Positions 27,221 through 38,110 are shown, numbered from the stretch's first letter. The stretch: DNA of 64,000 nt from Lysobacter sp. ISL-50 (GCF_018612875.1 NZ_JAGGRI010000015.1:28328-92327), one strand, 5' to 3'. Numbers and translations: made by a program. The notes: a model not told the origin generated them from the letters alone.

Positions 27221-27322
27221 CTGAGCGAAAAGCATCGGGGCTGAAAGCCCCTCCCACAACAGACGCCGAAGCTACGCAATCTTTTGTGGGAGGGGCTTTC
27301 AGCCCCGATGCTTTTCGCTCAG
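27221..27322. repeat. palindromic repeat pair (REP-like family 1, copy 2)
   Basis: Two 39-bp arms are exact or near-exact inverted copies. The left reads CTGAGCGAAAAGCATCGGGG then CTGAAAGCCCCTCCCACAA; the right is TTGTGGGAGGGGC then TTTCAGCCCCGATGCTTTTCGCTCAG. A 24-bp spacer separates them. Compared with copy 1 at 2272 the arms are in the opposite order. The element sits between convergent genes upp and the TMEM43-like gene and may double as a terminator. Confidence 0.88.
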
Positions 27323-27333
27323 CTCGCGCGAGG

Positions 27334-28100
27334 CTACCCCCGCCCCTGCCGCCGCTTGCGCAGCCGATACAACACGATCAGCGCCAACACCACCGCCACC
27401 GCGAACCACCCCGGCGACCAGCCGCCGGTTTCAGGCTCCGCCGCCACCGGCGCAACAGGCTCGCGCGCCGGCGCCGCGTTCAAGGCCGCCGCGGCGGCCT
27501 CCGGGCGCAAACGCCATGCGCCTTCGCGCAATTCCAGCTTGCCCTCCAGCGGCGGCAACCGCAGTTCGCGCCAACTCACGCGCAAATCGCCGATCTGCGG
27601 ATCGAGCGGATTCTCCGAACTGCCCAGGCCATCGCCCTCGGGCTGAAACGTCGCCGCCAGGTTCGACGGCAAACGGCTGAAATTGGGCCGGAACACCCGC
27701 CACTCGCCGATCGCGCGCAACACCTCGCTGCCCAGCGGCTTGCCGTCGAGCGTCGCCGACTCCGACCACCAGCGCCGATTTTCCAGCGGCATGCGCGACG
27801 GATTGGCGTGACCGGGTGAGTAACCGCTGGAATCGATCGGCGCCGCGTTCCACACCCGCTCGTAACCGTCGCCCTGCGCGGCGATACCAAACTCGCGCCG
27901 CCACTGATACATCTCGACCCGGCGGTCCAGGCCGAACTGCCGCGTCAGCACGCCGAAATCGCGATCGCTCAGCGCCTTGCCGCTGAGCGGTTCGCCCACC
28001 GGTTCGCCGTCTTCCGCGTCCTGCGCCCAGGCCGCGCCCGCACAGGCCAGCATCGCGGCCAGCGCGATCGCGCGCCAGCGCCGCGCGGCGCGGCGCGAAT

Positions 28101-28104
<4 letters not shown>
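27334..28104 (-). CDS. TMEM43-like membrane-anchored protein
   Basis: 256 aa. It has a signal peptide ([20 protein letters not shown]), a periplasmic body, and a C-terminal helix ([16 protein letters not shown]) ending in a basic RKRRQGRG tail. The body resembles the TMEM43/LUMA family: [12 protein letters not shown], then a [20 protein letters not shown] segment and a following [13 protein letters not shown] stretch. It is shorter than the usual family length of about 400 aa and lacks the extra membrane helices. The start overlaps the upstream MBL gene by 4 bp (ATGA). Function unknown in bacteria. Confidence 0.6.
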
Positions 28105-28991
<887 letters not shown>

Positions 28992-29040
28992 GGCTGCACC
29001 GCCCGGGCTGCGGGCATTGGCGGGGGATGGCTCATTTTAG

Positions 29041-29159
29041 CCGGGATTGGGGATACGGGATTCGGGATTCGTAAAAGCCGTCCGCAAGACAGGCCAAAAC
29101 TTCAGCTTCGCGAAGCCCTTGCTTCTGCCAATCCCGAATCCCCAATCCCTAATCCCGGC
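29041..29159. repeat. inverted repeat of GGGATT/GGGGAT motifs
   Basis: The left arm CCGGGATTGGGGATACGGG continues ATTCGGGATTCG. The right arm is ATCCCGAATCCCCAATCCC and TAATCCCGG. The spacer is about 57 bp. The right arm ends 2 bp before the neighbouring gene's stop codon. A third palindromic family distinct from the two others in the window. Confidence 0.8.
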
Positions 29160-29160
29160 T

Positions 29161-29745
29161 TCACTGCGGCGTCGCCACGCTAGCGAAGTGAAAAATGAAC
29201 TCGCCATCGCGGCCATCGGCGGAGACCACGCGCACCGGCGCCAGCGGCTTGTCGGCGACCAGGGTGGCGGTGCCGCTGGCCGACAGCTTGCTGATCAGTC
29301 CGGCCGAGCGGCCGTTGATCTTGATCAGCATCTCCTGCCCCGGGACCAGCACCACGCGGCCCATCGACGGGTCGCTGCCGCGCGGAGTGACGTTGCGGCC
29401 TTCCTCGGTGTCGATGTAGTCGCGCGAAGGCAGTTCGAACAGATCCTGGCCGCCGGCGCTGACCTGGAACGACCACGAGGTGCTGCCGCTGGTGCCGTCG
29501 TTGATCACTTCGATCTTTTCCAGCGTCAGCAGCACCGAATAGCGCGAAGGCGCCTTGGGCAGGTCCGGCTTGACCGCGGCCGTCGCGGCCGGTGTCTGCG
29601 TCGTCGGCGCGGACGGCGTCTTGTCCTTGAGGCCGCCGATCTCGCGCACGTTGTTGACCAGCGTGGTCAGAGCGACCAGAAAAGCGACCGCGGCAACCGA
29701 AATCGCGGTGACGCGGGTGTACCAAGGCTTGTTCTCGTCGCTCAC
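29161..29745 (-). CDS. membrane-anchored hypothetical protein
   Basis: About 194 aa using the GTG start at 29745 (VSDENKPWYTRV), which has AAGGG about 10 nt upstream. An ATG further up would give a longer N-terminus. A short cytosolic head is followed by one membrane helix (VTAISVAAVAFLVALTTLVNNV), a Pro/Thr/Ala-rich linker, and a periplasmic beta-rich domain. Segments such as VLLTLEKIEVINDGTSGS and LIKINGRSAGLISKLSASG lie in that domain. No family recognised. It lies downstream of ggt on the same strand with a 96-bp gap. Confidence 0.65.
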   Translation of the reverse strand: MSDENKPWYTRVTAISVAAVAFLVALTTLVNNVREIGGLKDKTPSAPTTQTPAATAAVKPDLPKAPSRYSVLLTLEKIEVINDGTSGSTSWSFQVSAGGQDLFELPSRDYIDTEEGRNVTPRGSDPSMGRVVLVPGQEMLIKINGRSAGLISKLSASGTATLVADKPLAPVRVVSADGRDGEFIFHFASVATPQ

Positions 29746-29841
29746 TGACCTGTTTCCCTTGTCCTTGCCTGGGCTGCTGCCCATGCGGCGCAATCTACTG
29801 CACCGCATGGCCGCCGCGCCATCGCGCGGCGGCCGCCGGCG

Positions 29842-31599
29842 TCAGGGCCGGCTCAGCAGCACCGCGGCCTGGCCGACCGGATTGCGCGGATCGGTGCCGC
29901 CGGACAAGGTGTTGTCTTGCTTGTTCCACATCACCGTCTGCAGATTGCCCCAGGGCGATTCGGCGGCGTTGACCTTGTGGCCCATGGCCTGCAGCTTGGC
30001 GACGGTGTCGGCGTCGAGCGCGCCGGCTTCGGCCGAGATCACGTCGGGCAGCCACTGGTGATGGATGCGCGGCTGATCGGCGACCTTCTGCGGCGCCAGG
30101 CCGGCGTCGTAGGCCAGCACCGCCAGCAGCACCTGGGTGATGATGCGGCTGCCGCCGGGCGCGCCGACCGCGATCACTTTGTCCTTGGACTCCATGAAGC
30201 TCGGCGTCATCGAGCTGAGCATGCGCTTGCCCGCTTCCGGTGCGTTGGCGGCGAAGCCCATCACGCCGAAGGCGTTCGGCGTGCCCGGGCGCAGGGCGAA
30301 ATCGTCCATCTCGTTGTTGAGCAGCACGCCGGTGCCCGGCGCGACCAGGCCCGAGCCGTACAGCAGGTTGACGGTCTGGGTCGCCGAGACGCGGTTGCCG
30401 TCGTGATCGATGATCGAGAAGTGCGTGGTCTCGTCGTCTTCCAGCGGCGCCGGCTGGCCCGACAGCAGATCGCTGGGCGTGGCCTTGTCCGGATGGATGG
30501 TGGCGCGCAGGCCGGCGGCGTAATCGGCGCTGGTCAGGCGCGCCAGCGGCATCTTCACGAAGTCCGGATCGCCCAGGTAGATGGTGCGGTCGCGATACGC
30601 GCGGCGCATGGCCTCGGCGATGATGTGGGTGCGGTGCGCGGGATCGAGCTTGCTCAGGTCCCAGCCTTCGAGAATCTGCAGGATCTCGGCGAAGGCCACG
30701 CCGCCCGACGACGGCGGCGGCGCGGTGACGATGTCCCAGCCGCGGTACTTCAGGCGCAGCGGTTCGCGTTCGCGCACCTGGTAGCCGGACAGTTCCTCAG
30801 GCTTCCATTGGCCGCCTTCTTCCTTGACCGAGGCGAGCAGCTTTTGCGCGACTTCGCCGCGATAGAAGCCGTCGAAACCCTTGTCGCCCAGCAGTTCCAG
30901 CGTGCGCGCCAGATCGGGCTGCTTGAAGATTTCGCCGACCTTGGGCGGATCGCCGTCGGCCAGATAGACCTCGCGCGTACCGCGGTAACGCTCCATCACT
31001 TCGCGCCGGCTGCCGTAGCTTTTTTCCAGGCGCGCGTAGACCGGGAAGCCTTCGCGGGCGATGCGGATCGCCGGCGCCAGCGATGTCTTCAGCGGCAACT
31101 TGCCGTACTTCTGCGCCAGATGGACCAGCGCCGCCGGCAACCCGGGAATGCCCGCCGACCACGGCCCGTTGACGGAGCGGTCGCGGTTGAGTTCGCCCTT
31201 CGCGTCCAGGAACGCCGCCGGCGTCGCCGCGGCCGGCGCGGTTTCGCGCGCGTCCAGGAAGATGTCGCGGTTGGTCTTGGCGTCGTGCAGCAGGAAGAAG
31301 CCGCCGCCGCCGATGCCGGAGCTGACCGGTTCGACCACCGACAAGGTCGAGGACACCGCGACCGCCGCATCGAAGGCGTTGCCGCCCTGGCGGACGATCT
31401 CCAGACCGGCCTGCGCCGACAGCGCGTGGGCGCTGGCGATCACGGTGCCGGGCGGATGCGCGGCGGCGGACTTCGCCGTCTGAGCCGGCGCGGCCTTGGC
31501 GACGGGCGCCTTGGACAGCGCGGGCGCGGCGATCAGCAACAACGAAGCCAGTAAGCAGGCAGACATCAGACCGGCTCGCGGTCGCGGCGCCTTTCGCAT
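29842..31599 (-). CDS. ggt: gamma-glutamyltransferase
   Basis: 585 aa periplasmic proenzyme that cleaves and transfers gamma-glutamyl groups from glutathione. It has a signal peptide (LMSACLLASLLLIAAPALSKA). The family motifs are GGNAFDAAVAVSSTLSVVEP, GIGGGGFFLLHD and DARETAPAAA. The autocatalytic cleavage site lies before T391 of TTHFSIIDHDGN, which becomes the N-terminal nucleophile of the small subunit. GSGLVAPGTGVLLNNEMDDF and GAPGGSRI also match. The stop-to-start gap to the upstream ferredoxin gene is 5 bp, so the two are co-transcribed. Confidence 0.95.
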   Translation of the reverse strand: MRKAPRPRAGLMSACLLASLLLIAAPALSKAPVAKAAPAQTAKSAAAHPPGTVIASAHALSAQAGLEIVRQGGNAFDAAVAVSSTLSVVEPVSSGIGGGGFFLLHDAKTNRDIFLDARETAPAAATPAAFLDAKGELNRDRSVNGPWSAGIPGLPAALVHLAQKYGKLPLKTSLAPAIRIAREGFPVYARLEKSYGSRREVMERYRGTREVYLADGDPPKVGEIFKQPDLARTLELLGDKGFDGFYRGEVAQKLLASVKEEGGQWKPEELSGYQVREREPLRLKYRGWDIVTAPPPSSGGVAFAEILQILEGWDLSKLDPAHRTHIIAEAMRRAYRDRTIYLGDPDFVKMPLARLTSADYAAGLRATIHPDKATPSDLLSGQPAPLEDDETTHFSIIDHDGNRVSATQTVNLLYGSGLVAPGTGVLLNNEMDDFALRPGTPNAFGVMGFAANAPEAGKRMLSSMTPSFMESKDKVIAVGAPGGSRIITQVLLAVLAYDAGLAPQKVADQPRIHHQWLPDVISAEAGALDADTVAKLQAMGHKVNAAESPWGNLQTVMWNKQDNTLSGGTDPRNPVGQAAVLLSRP

Positions 31600-31604
31600 C
31601 GGGT

Positions 31605-31853
31605 TCACTCCTGTTGTAGACGGCGCAGCTTTTCGAGCAGCTGCGGTTCGGATTCGACGAACTGCGGGTCCTTGTCGATGCATTCGACCGGGCACACGAC
31701 CACGCATTGCGGTTCGTCGTAATGGCCCACGCACTCGGTGCAGCGGGCCGGATCGATCACATAGATGCTCTCGCCCTGGGAGATGGCCTGATTGGGACAG
31801 GCCGGCTCGCAGACGTCGCAGTTGACGCACAGCTCATTGATCTTCAGCGACAT
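31605..31853 (-). CDS. YfhL-family 2[4Fe-4S] ferredoxin
   Basis: 82 aa. Two cluster motifs are seen: CVNCDVCEPACP near the N-terminus and CTECVGHYDEPQCVVVCP, in which the second motif has the longer C-x8-C spacing typical of the YfhL/AlvIN-type ferredoxins. A C-terminal helix follows (SEPQLLEKLRRLQQE). It sits just upstream of ggt. In many proteobacteria this ferredoxin gene is next to coaD, which here lies 1 kb away on the same strand, so the arrangement may be an expanded version. Confidence 0.93.
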   Translation of the reverse strand: MSLKINELCVNCDVCEPACPNQAISQGESIYVIDPARCTECVGHYDEPQCVVVCPVECIDKDPQFVESEPQLLEKLRRLQQE

Positions 31854-32037
31854 GGGTTCACGGGTGCCGGCGAAACCGCGCGATTCGCTGTACCGGCAAG
31901 GCCTTCAGTGTAGGCCCCCCGCCGCGCCCGGCATAGCGGCGAGCCGGGATGCTGCGTGCCGGGGGTGGGCGATTTGGCGGGTGTGGGCGGATTTGTTCAT
32001 GGATTCGGTGCCCCGCGCTGCCCCCCGTCGCATTGCT

Positions 32038-32177
32038 GTTCCCCCCTTTGAAAAAGGGGGCTGGGGGGATTCGCTTTTTACGTCAGATCGCCGCGCCCCC
32101 GCAAAAGCAAATCCCCCGCGCTGCGGCTTCTCGCGAAACCCACTCTTCACAGGCGCCGCCCCCTTTTTCAAAGGGGG
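32038..32177. repeat. composite inverted repeat (poly-C/G hairpin family, copy C)
   Basis: The left arm CCCCCCTTTGAAAAAGGGGG is followed by CTGGGGGGATTCGCTTTTT. The right arm is GCAAAAGCAAATCCCCC, then a 45-bp insert, then CCCCCTTTTTCAAAGGGGG. The arrangement equals copy B: AATCC ends inward, hairpins outward. It lies in the 433-bp gap (31854-32286) between the ferredoxin and lipoprotein genes. I see no gene in the rest of that gap. Confidence 0.9.
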
Positions 32178-32286
32178 CATCCACTTTCAAAGAGGCACTC
32201 ACTCCACCAACGAAATCGGGCCGCACAAGGCGGCCCGATCCGGATGCGACTGCAAGCCCGACCGCGCAAGCGGCCGAACCGCGCGC

Positions 32287-32781
32287 TTACTTCGCTTCGA
32301 CGAAGATGTAGTTCACGCCGGCCGCGGTCACCGCGGCCTTGACGCGCTCGTTGTCGGCGGCGGCGCCGATGAAGATGAACTTGACGCCCTTCATGGTGGC
32401 CGGATCGACCTTGGCGAACGAAGCCACGGCCAGGTCGGCGGTCTTGGTCGAGTCGGGCGAACCGAACGCGACCAGGTTGCCTTCCAGGATGCCGCGCGAC
32501 ATGTCGGCCTGCGACTTCTCCAGCATCAGGTCGTAGTCGCGCTGGAAGGTCGGCGAATCCGGCGCCGGCAGGACGTAGACGTAGGTGCTGCCGTTGACGC
32601 CGTCGAGATTGCGCTTGACCACGTCGGTCAGGTACGCGTTCCAGGCGTTTTCGTCGCTGGTCTTGGGCGCCGACAACGCCGCGGCTTCAGCCGCGACCTC
32701 CTTCTTCTCCTCTTTCTGGCAGGCAGCCACGAACGGCAGCGCCAGGCAGGCGATCAACAGCAGACGGGAGGAAGTTTTCAT
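32287..32781 (-). CDS. putative lipoprotein
   Basis: 164 aa. The signal peptide ends in a lipobox (LPFVAAC), giving lipidated Cys21, followed by an acidic/lysine-rich linker (QKEEKKEVAAEAAAL). The mature domain has alternating helices and strands (TYVYVLPAPDS and VKFIFIGAAADNERVKAAVTAAGVNYIFV) in a compact alpha/beta pattern. No motif identifies a function. It is separated from coaD by 42 bp on the same strand. Confidence 0.8.
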   Translation of the reverse strand: MKTSSRLLLIACLALPFVAACQKEEKKEVAAEAAALSAPKTSDENAWNAYLTDVVKRNLDGVNGSTYVYVLPAPDSPTFQRDYDLMLEKSQADMSRGILEGNLVAFGSPDSTKTADLAVASFAKVDPATMKGVKFIFIGAAADNERVKAAVTAAGVNYIFVEAK

Positions 32782-32823
32782 CGGTAGGCCCCTTGGGTTC
32801 GGTTCGGGTGTGACGTTGAGTGA

Positions 32824-33339
<516 letters not shown>

Positions 33340-33499
33340 TCACTGCTGGAATGACGGGGAGCGGGTTGAGGCCGCCCCGCCGGATGCGGCGCAGTGTAGC
33401 AGCCGTCCGTGCGGCCGGGTCACGGCCCGCCGGACGGCCCGCGGCGCGGTCGCGGCGACGCCCCCGGCCGTCCCGGGCGCGCGCCGCAAACCCGGCGAA

Positions 33500-34144
33500 T
33501 CAAGCGTCCATGCGCCGATACAGCGCGTAGCGCACCTCGCGCGTGGCGCCTTCGCGATACGGCGACCACGGCGGCGGCAATGCGACCGCCGTCGCGATCG
33601 GCGCTTCCACGTACAGCCAGGCCGAAGGCGCCAGCCTCGGCAACAACGCCGGCCAGACCGCGTCCCACAACCCGGCCGCGAACGGCGGATCGACGAAGGC
33701 CAGATCGAAACCGGCCCCGCCCTCGCCCGCCGGCGCCTGTCCGGCCAGCCAGCCCAGCGCGTCGGCCTGGACGATCCGCGCCGCCTCGCCGCCCTGCAGC
33801 CGCGCCGCCAGCGCGCGCAGGTTCGCCGCCAGCGCCGGGTCGCGTTCGACCAGCACCGCCGAAGCGGCGCCGCGCGACAGCGCCTCCATGCCCAGCGCGC
33901 CGCTGCCGGCGAACAGATCCAGCACGCGCGCGCCCGGCAGCGCCGGCAACAGCCAGTTGAACAGGGTTTCGCGGACCCGGTCGGAGGTCGGGCGCAGGCC
34001 CGGCGAATCGGCGACGTCCAGGCGGGTACCGCGCCAGCGCCCGCCGATGATGCGCACCTTGCCGGTCGGGGCGTCGGCGCCGCCCGCGCCGCGCCGGGAC
34101 GGGCCGATCGGGGGGCCGGGCGGGCCGCGTCGGGAATTGTTCAT
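33500..34144 (-). CDS. rsmD: 16S rRNA (guanine-966-N2)-methyltransferase RsmD
   Basis: 214 aa. An Arg/Gly/Pro-rich N-terminal tail of about 28 residues is followed by the core RIIGGRWRGTRL, PTSDRVRETLFNWL, the SAM motif VLDLFAGSGALGMEALSRGA and the catalytic DPPF. It is divergent from ftsY, the usual pairing in gammaproteobacteria. Confidence 0.95.
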   Translation of the reverse strand: MNNSRRGPPGPPIGPSRRGAGGADAPTGKVRIIGGRWRGTRLDVADSPGLRPTSDRVRETLFNWLLPALPGARVLDLFAGSGALGMEALSRGAASAVLVERDPALAANLRALAARLQGGEAARIVQADALGWLAGQAPAGEGGAGFDLAFVDPPFAAGLWDAVWPALLPRLAPSAWLYVEAPIATAVALPPPWSPYREGATREVRYALYRRMDA

Positions 34145-34209
34145 CGGGACTGTCCGGGGGCCGGTGCTAGCATGTGGAGATTCTCGCGCATGGCCCCATC
34201 TCCCGTCTC

Positions 34210-35550
34210 ATGCTCAGTTTTTTCCGCCGCAAGAAAAACGAAACCGCCGCCGAGAAATCCTCCGAGCGCGGCTTCACCACCGAAGAATTGGCCGCCGCGT
34301 TTCCCGACGCGCAGGCCGATACGCACGCCGACGCGCAACCCACCCAGGCGCCGTCGCCGGGCCTGGCGCCGCAAGCCGATGCGTCCGCGCCGGTCGCACC
34401 GGCACCCAGCCCGCAGGCGTTCGCCGCCGAACCGCCGGTGCCGCCCGAGGTCGTGGCCGCGCTGCACGAAATCGAACCGCCGCTGCCGCAGCCTTCGGCG
34501 CCCGCACCGGCACCGGCCGCAACCTTCGCGCCGCCCGCCGCCGCGCCGGACGCGCCTTCGCAGCAGACCATCTCGGCCGAAACCGAGCCGGTCGCGCCGA
34601 CCGACTACATCGACAAGCCGGCCGCGCCCGCCGGCAAGCAGGGCTGGCGCGACCGCCTGCGTGGCAGTGTGTTCGCGCGCAGCTTCGGCGGCCTGTTCTC
34701 GCGCAACCCGCGCCTGGACGACGATCTGCTCGACGAGATCGAAACCGCGCTGATCACCGCCGATGTCGGCGTCGGCGCCACCACCGCCCTGGTCGAAGGC
34801 CTGCGCAAGCGCATGAAGTCGCGCGAGTTCGCCGACGCCCAGGCGCTGCTGGGCGCCTTGCGCGCCGAGCTGATCGCGATGCTGCAGCCGGTGGCCAAGC
34901 CGCTGGTGATCGACGTCGACGCCAAGCCCTTCGTGCTGCTGACCGTCGGCGTCAACGGCGTCGGCAAGACCACCACCATCGGCAAGCTGGCCAAGCGCTT
35001 GCGCGACGAAGGCCGGCCGCTGATGCTCGCCGCCGGCGACACCTTCCGCGCCGCCGCGGTCGCGCAACTGCAAGCCTGGGGCGAACGCAACGGCGTGCCG
35101 GTGGTCGCCCAGGGCCAGAACGCCGACGCCGCATCGGTGGCGTTCGACGCGCTGCAGACGGCCAAGGCGCGCGGCACCCAGGTGCTGATCGCCGATACCG
35201 CCGGCCGCCTGCACACGCAACAAGGTTTGATGGCCGAGCTGGGCAAGATCCGCCGCGTACTCGGCAAGGTCGATCCGACCGCGCCGCACGAAGTGCTGAT
35301 GGTGATCGACGGCACCACGGGGCAAAACGCTTTGTCGCAGCTGCGGCAGTTTCATGCCGCCGTGGGCGTAACCGGGTTGGTGGTGACCAAGCTCGACGGC
35401 ACCGCCAAGGGCGGCGTGGTGTTCGCCCTGGCGCGCGAGTTCGGCATTCCGATCCGCTTCGCCGGCATCGGCGAGCGCCCGGAAGACCTGCGCGTGTTCG
35501 ACGCGGAAGCCTTCGTCGACGCGCTGCTGCCCGAAGCGCTCGGCGGCTGA
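34210..35550 (+). CDS. ftsY: signal recognition particle receptor FtsY
   Basis: 446 aa from MLSFFRRKKNE, the typical membrane-targeting start. A GTG at 34174 in the same frame would add 12 residues but looks less natural. An acidic, Pro/Ala-rich A domain (about 20-150) precedes the helical N domain and the GTPase G domain. G motifs seen: GVNGVGKTTTIGKL, DTFRAAAVAQLQ, DTAGRLHTQ and TKLDGTAKGG. It guides ribosome-SRP complexes to SecYEG. It is followed 6 bp later by an AsmA-like gene and then mutY, so they form a short operon. Confidence 0.96.
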   Translation: MLSFFRRKKNETAAEKSSERGFTTEELAAAFPDAQADTHADAQPTQAPSPGLAPQADASAPVAPAPSPQAFAAEPPVPPEVVAALHEIEPPLPQPSAPAPAPAATFAPPAAAPDAPSQQTISAETEPVAPTDYIDKPAAPAGKQGWRDRLRGSVFARSFGGLFSRNPRLDDDLLDEIETALITADVGVGATTALVEGLRKRMKSREFADAQALLGALRAELIAMLQPVAKPLVIDVDAKPFVLLTVGVNGVGKTTTIGKLAKRLRDEGRPLMLAAGDTFRAAAVAQLQAWGERNGVPVVAQGQNADAASVAFDALQTAKARGTQVLIADTAGRLHTQQGLMAELGKIRRVLGKVDPTAPHEVLMVIDGTTGQNALSQLRQFHAAVGVTGLVVTKLDGTAKGGVVFALAREFGIPIRFAGIGERPEDLRVFDAEAFVDALLPEALGG

Positions 35551-35556
35551 GGCGCG

Positions 35557-36903
35557 ATGCCCGCCGAAACGACGGCGCCGCCGCAACGCCGTTCGCGCAA
35601 GCGGATCTACATCTTCCTTGCGTTGCTGCTGGCGGCGCTGATCGGCCTGCATTGGCTGTCGCGGCCGAGCCAGGTCAGCTGGATCGTGCTCGCCCAGGCC
35701 GGCAATGCGCTCGGCCTTGAGATCAGCGCCGGCGGCGTCAGCGAATACCGACTGCGCGGCACGCCGATGATCGTGGTGCGCGATCTGTCGGTACGCGAGC
35801 CCGGCGCGGAAAAACCCTTGCTGCGCGCCGAACGCGCCTATCTGTCCCTGCCCTGGGCGACGATCCGCGCCGCCGGCGATTCGCTCGACATCGAGCGGGT
35901 GGAACTCGACGCGCCGCAGATCGATATCGCGGCCTTGAATCACTGGCTGGCCACGCGCCCGCCTTCGACCGAGCCAGTCAAGATTCCGTCCTTGAGCCGC
36001 GGCGCGCGGGTCGTTCGCGGACGATTGATCGGCGAAGGCTGGTCGGTGGAAAACTTCGGCGTGGATTTCGCCGAACTCGGCCCGGACAAGCCGGTGCGCG
36101 GCCGCCTCAACGGACGCGTGCTCAGCGACGGCGTCGCGATCCCGTTCGATGTGGCCGCGACCTTGCAACGGCCTTCGCTGGCGCGCGGCGTCGGCATGGC
36201 CGGGCAAGTCTCGGTCGAAGCCCGGGACTGGACCTTGCCGATGCGCGTGCGGCTCGGCGCCTTGCTGCATTCGGGCTTCGACGGCCTCGGCCTGGATCGT
36301 CTGCGCCTGGGCGCGAACGCGCGTTACCGCGCCGGCGATACCGACCTGCCCTTCGTCTACGGCCTGGCCGGTCCGCTGCGTTATCGCGACGGCAAGCTGA
36401 GCCTGGCGCCGATGGGCGCGGTGTTGCGCGGCGATGATGCGGCTTCGAATGCATCCGCGGCCCAGGCCTCGGCGCCGAATACCGCGGCGCCCGCAAGCCT
36501 GATCCCCGACCTCGACGCCCACGGCAGCTTCGCGTTCGGCGACGCGATGCAACTGCACTGGCAGGGAACGCTCGCCACTTGGCCCGCCGGCTGGCCGGCG
36601 CTGCCGCCGCCGCTCGGCCAATCCGATTCGCCGCTGCCGTTCCGGCTCGATTACGAAGGCAAGGCGGATTTCTCCGGTCCCGCCGCGTTGCGGCTGCAAC
36701 GCGATCAAACCCGTTTCGACGCCAGCTTCCGCCTGCCCGCCGTGCTGCGATGGCTGGACGCGGGCGAAGGCTCGCTGCTGCCGCCCTTGAGCGGACACAT
36801 GAGTACACCGACGATCGAAATCTCCGGCGCCACCCTGGAAGGCGTCGAGATCGAAATCGAAGACGATCCGCCACAACCCACGGCGCCGACCGCGGCGCGC
36901 TGA
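35557..36903 (+). CDS. AsmA-like membrane-anchored protein of unknown function
   Basis: 448 aa. A basic N-terminus (PQRRSRKRIYIFLALLLAAL) gives a single membrane anchor. The long periplasmic part is beta-rich with the repeating pattern of AsmA/DUF748-type proteins. Examples are an early EISAGGVSEYRLRGTPMIVV, ERVELDAPQIDIAALNHWL, repeated GRLNGRVLSDG and GMAGQVSVEARDW. It has only a short acidic C-terminal tail. Such proteins are proposed lipid carriers between membranes. It lies in the ftsY-mutY transcript (gaps of 6 bp on both sides). Assignment rests on pattern, not a strict motif. Confidence 0.65.
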   Translation: MPAETTAPPQRRSRKRIYIFLALLLAALIGLHWLSRPSQVSWIVLAQAGNALGLEISAGGVSEYRLRGTPMIVVRDLSVREPGAEKPLLRAERAYLSLPWATIRAAGDSLDIERVELDAPQIDIAALNHWLATRPPSTEPVKIPSLSRGARVVRGRLIGEGWSVENFGVDFAELGPDKPVRGRLNGRVLSDGVAIPFDVAATLQRPSLARGVGMAGQVSVEARDWTLPMRVRLGALLHSGFDGLGLDRLRLGANARYRAGDTDLPFVYGLAGPLRYRDGKLSLAPMGAVLRGDDAASNASAAQASAPNTAAPASLIPDLDAHGSFAFGDAMQLHWQGTLATWPAGWPALPPPLGQSDSPLPFRLDYEGKADFSGPAALRLQRDQTRFDASFRLPAVLRWLDAGEGSLLPPLSGHMSTPTIEISGATLEGVEIEIEDDPPQPTAPTAAR

Positions 36904-36909
36904 AAACCG

Positions 36910-38061
36910 ATGACCTCCCGTAGCCAAAGCGCCAACGACTCCGCCCCGACCCGCAGCGGCAAGACCGGCCGCGCGAAGAAAACCGCCGCGCCCGCCGGCG
37001 CTGCGCACGCGACCGCCGCCAACGGCGACGACACCTTCGCCAGCCGCCTGCTGGCATGGTTCGACGTCAGCGGCCGCCACGACCTGCCCTGGCAGCATCC
37101 GCGCTCGCCGTACCGGGTGTGGCTGTCGGAAATCATGCTGCAACAGACCCAGGTCAAGACCGCGGCACCGTACTTCGAACGCTTCGTCGCCGCCTTGCCG
37201 AATGTGCCCGCGCTCGCCGCCGCTTCGCTCGACACCGTGCTCGGGCTGTGGTCGGGCCTGGGCTATTACGCCCGCGCGCGCAACCTGCACGCCGCGGCGA
37301 AATATTGCGTCGAGCACCACGGCGGCGATCTGCCGCGCGACCTCGACGCGCTGACCGCGCTGCCCGGCATCGGCCGCAGCACCGCCGCGGCGATCGCTTC
37401 GCAGGCCTGGGGCGATCGCCACGCGATTCTCGACGGCAACGTCAAGCGCGTGCTCAGCCGCTATCACGGCATCGACGGCTATCCCGGCCTGCCGGCGGTG
37501 GAACGGCAACTGTGGACGCTGGCCGAATCGCATCTGCCGCACGAGCGCATGACCGACTACACCCAGGCGCAGATGGATCTGGGCGCGACCTTGTGCACGC
37601 GCGCCGATCCGTCCTGCATCCTGTGTCCGCTGCAGCACGATTGCCTCGCCCGCATCGAGGGCCGCGTCGCCGAACTGCCGGTGCCCAAGCCCGGCAAGGT
37701 TCCGCCGCAGCGTTATGCGCAGGTGCTGTGGCTGCTCGATCGCGACGGCCGCGTGTTGCTGCAACGGCGGCCGCCGGCCGGCATCTGGGCCTCGCTGTGG
37801 ACCTTGCCGCAAAGCGACGACGAAGCCCAGGCCGCGCGATGGTTCGGCGCGCACGTGCGCGGCGAATTCGCCGACGGCGCGGCGCTGGCGCCGGTCGCGC
37901 ACGCCTTCAGCCACTACAAGCTGGAATTGCAGCCGCGACGCTGGCGCGAAGTCGCCTTGCGCGACGCGGTCGGCGACAATGACGACTTGCGCTGGTTCGC
38001 GCGCGATGAACTCGCCTCGCTCGGCATTCCCGCGCCGATCCGCAAACTGATCGAATCCTGA
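36910..38061 (+). CDS. mutY: A/G-specific adenine DNA glycosylase
   Basis: 383 aa. Removes adenine mispaired with 8-oxoguanine. A Lys/Ala-rich N-terminal extension of about 40 residues is followed by the HhH-GPD core. The core has [20 protein letters not shown] with the catalytic Glu, the HhH motif [27 protein letters not shown] with the downstream catalytic Asp region, and the 4Fe-4S loop C-x6-C-x2-C-x5-C ([17 protein letters not shown]). The C-terminal NUDIX-like domain recognises 8-oxoG. yggX follows 49 bp later, an order shared with E. coli. Confidence 0.96.
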   Translation: MTSRSQSANDSAPTRSGKTGRAKKTAAPAGAAHATAANGDDTFASRLLAWFDVSGRHDLPWQHPRSPYRVWLSEIMLQQTQVKTAAPYFERFVAALPNVPALAAASLDTVLGLWSGLGYYARARNLHAAAKYCVEHHGGDLPRDLDALTALPGIGRSTAAAIASQAWGDRHAILDGNVKRVLSRYHGIDGYPGLPAVERQLWTLAESHLPHERMTDYTQAQMDLGATLCTRADPSCILCPLQHDCLARIEGRVAELPVPKPGKVPPQRYAQVLWLLDRDGRVLLQRRPPAGIWASLWTLPQSDDEAQAARWFGAHVRGEFADGAALAPVAHAFSHYKLELQPRRWREVALRDAVGDNDDLRWFARDELASLGIPAPIRKLIES

Positions 38062-38110
38062 CCGCGGCCGCCGCGGCCACCTCCACCGTTCACCTCAACA
38101 GGATGTCCCC

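Noticed and set aside
34141..37914. Very long open frame (over 1,200 codons) on the minus strand opposite ftsY-mutY
   Set aside because: Antisense to three well-identified genes. The translation is Arg/Gln/His/Ala-rich without motifs, as expected from complementing high-GC codons.
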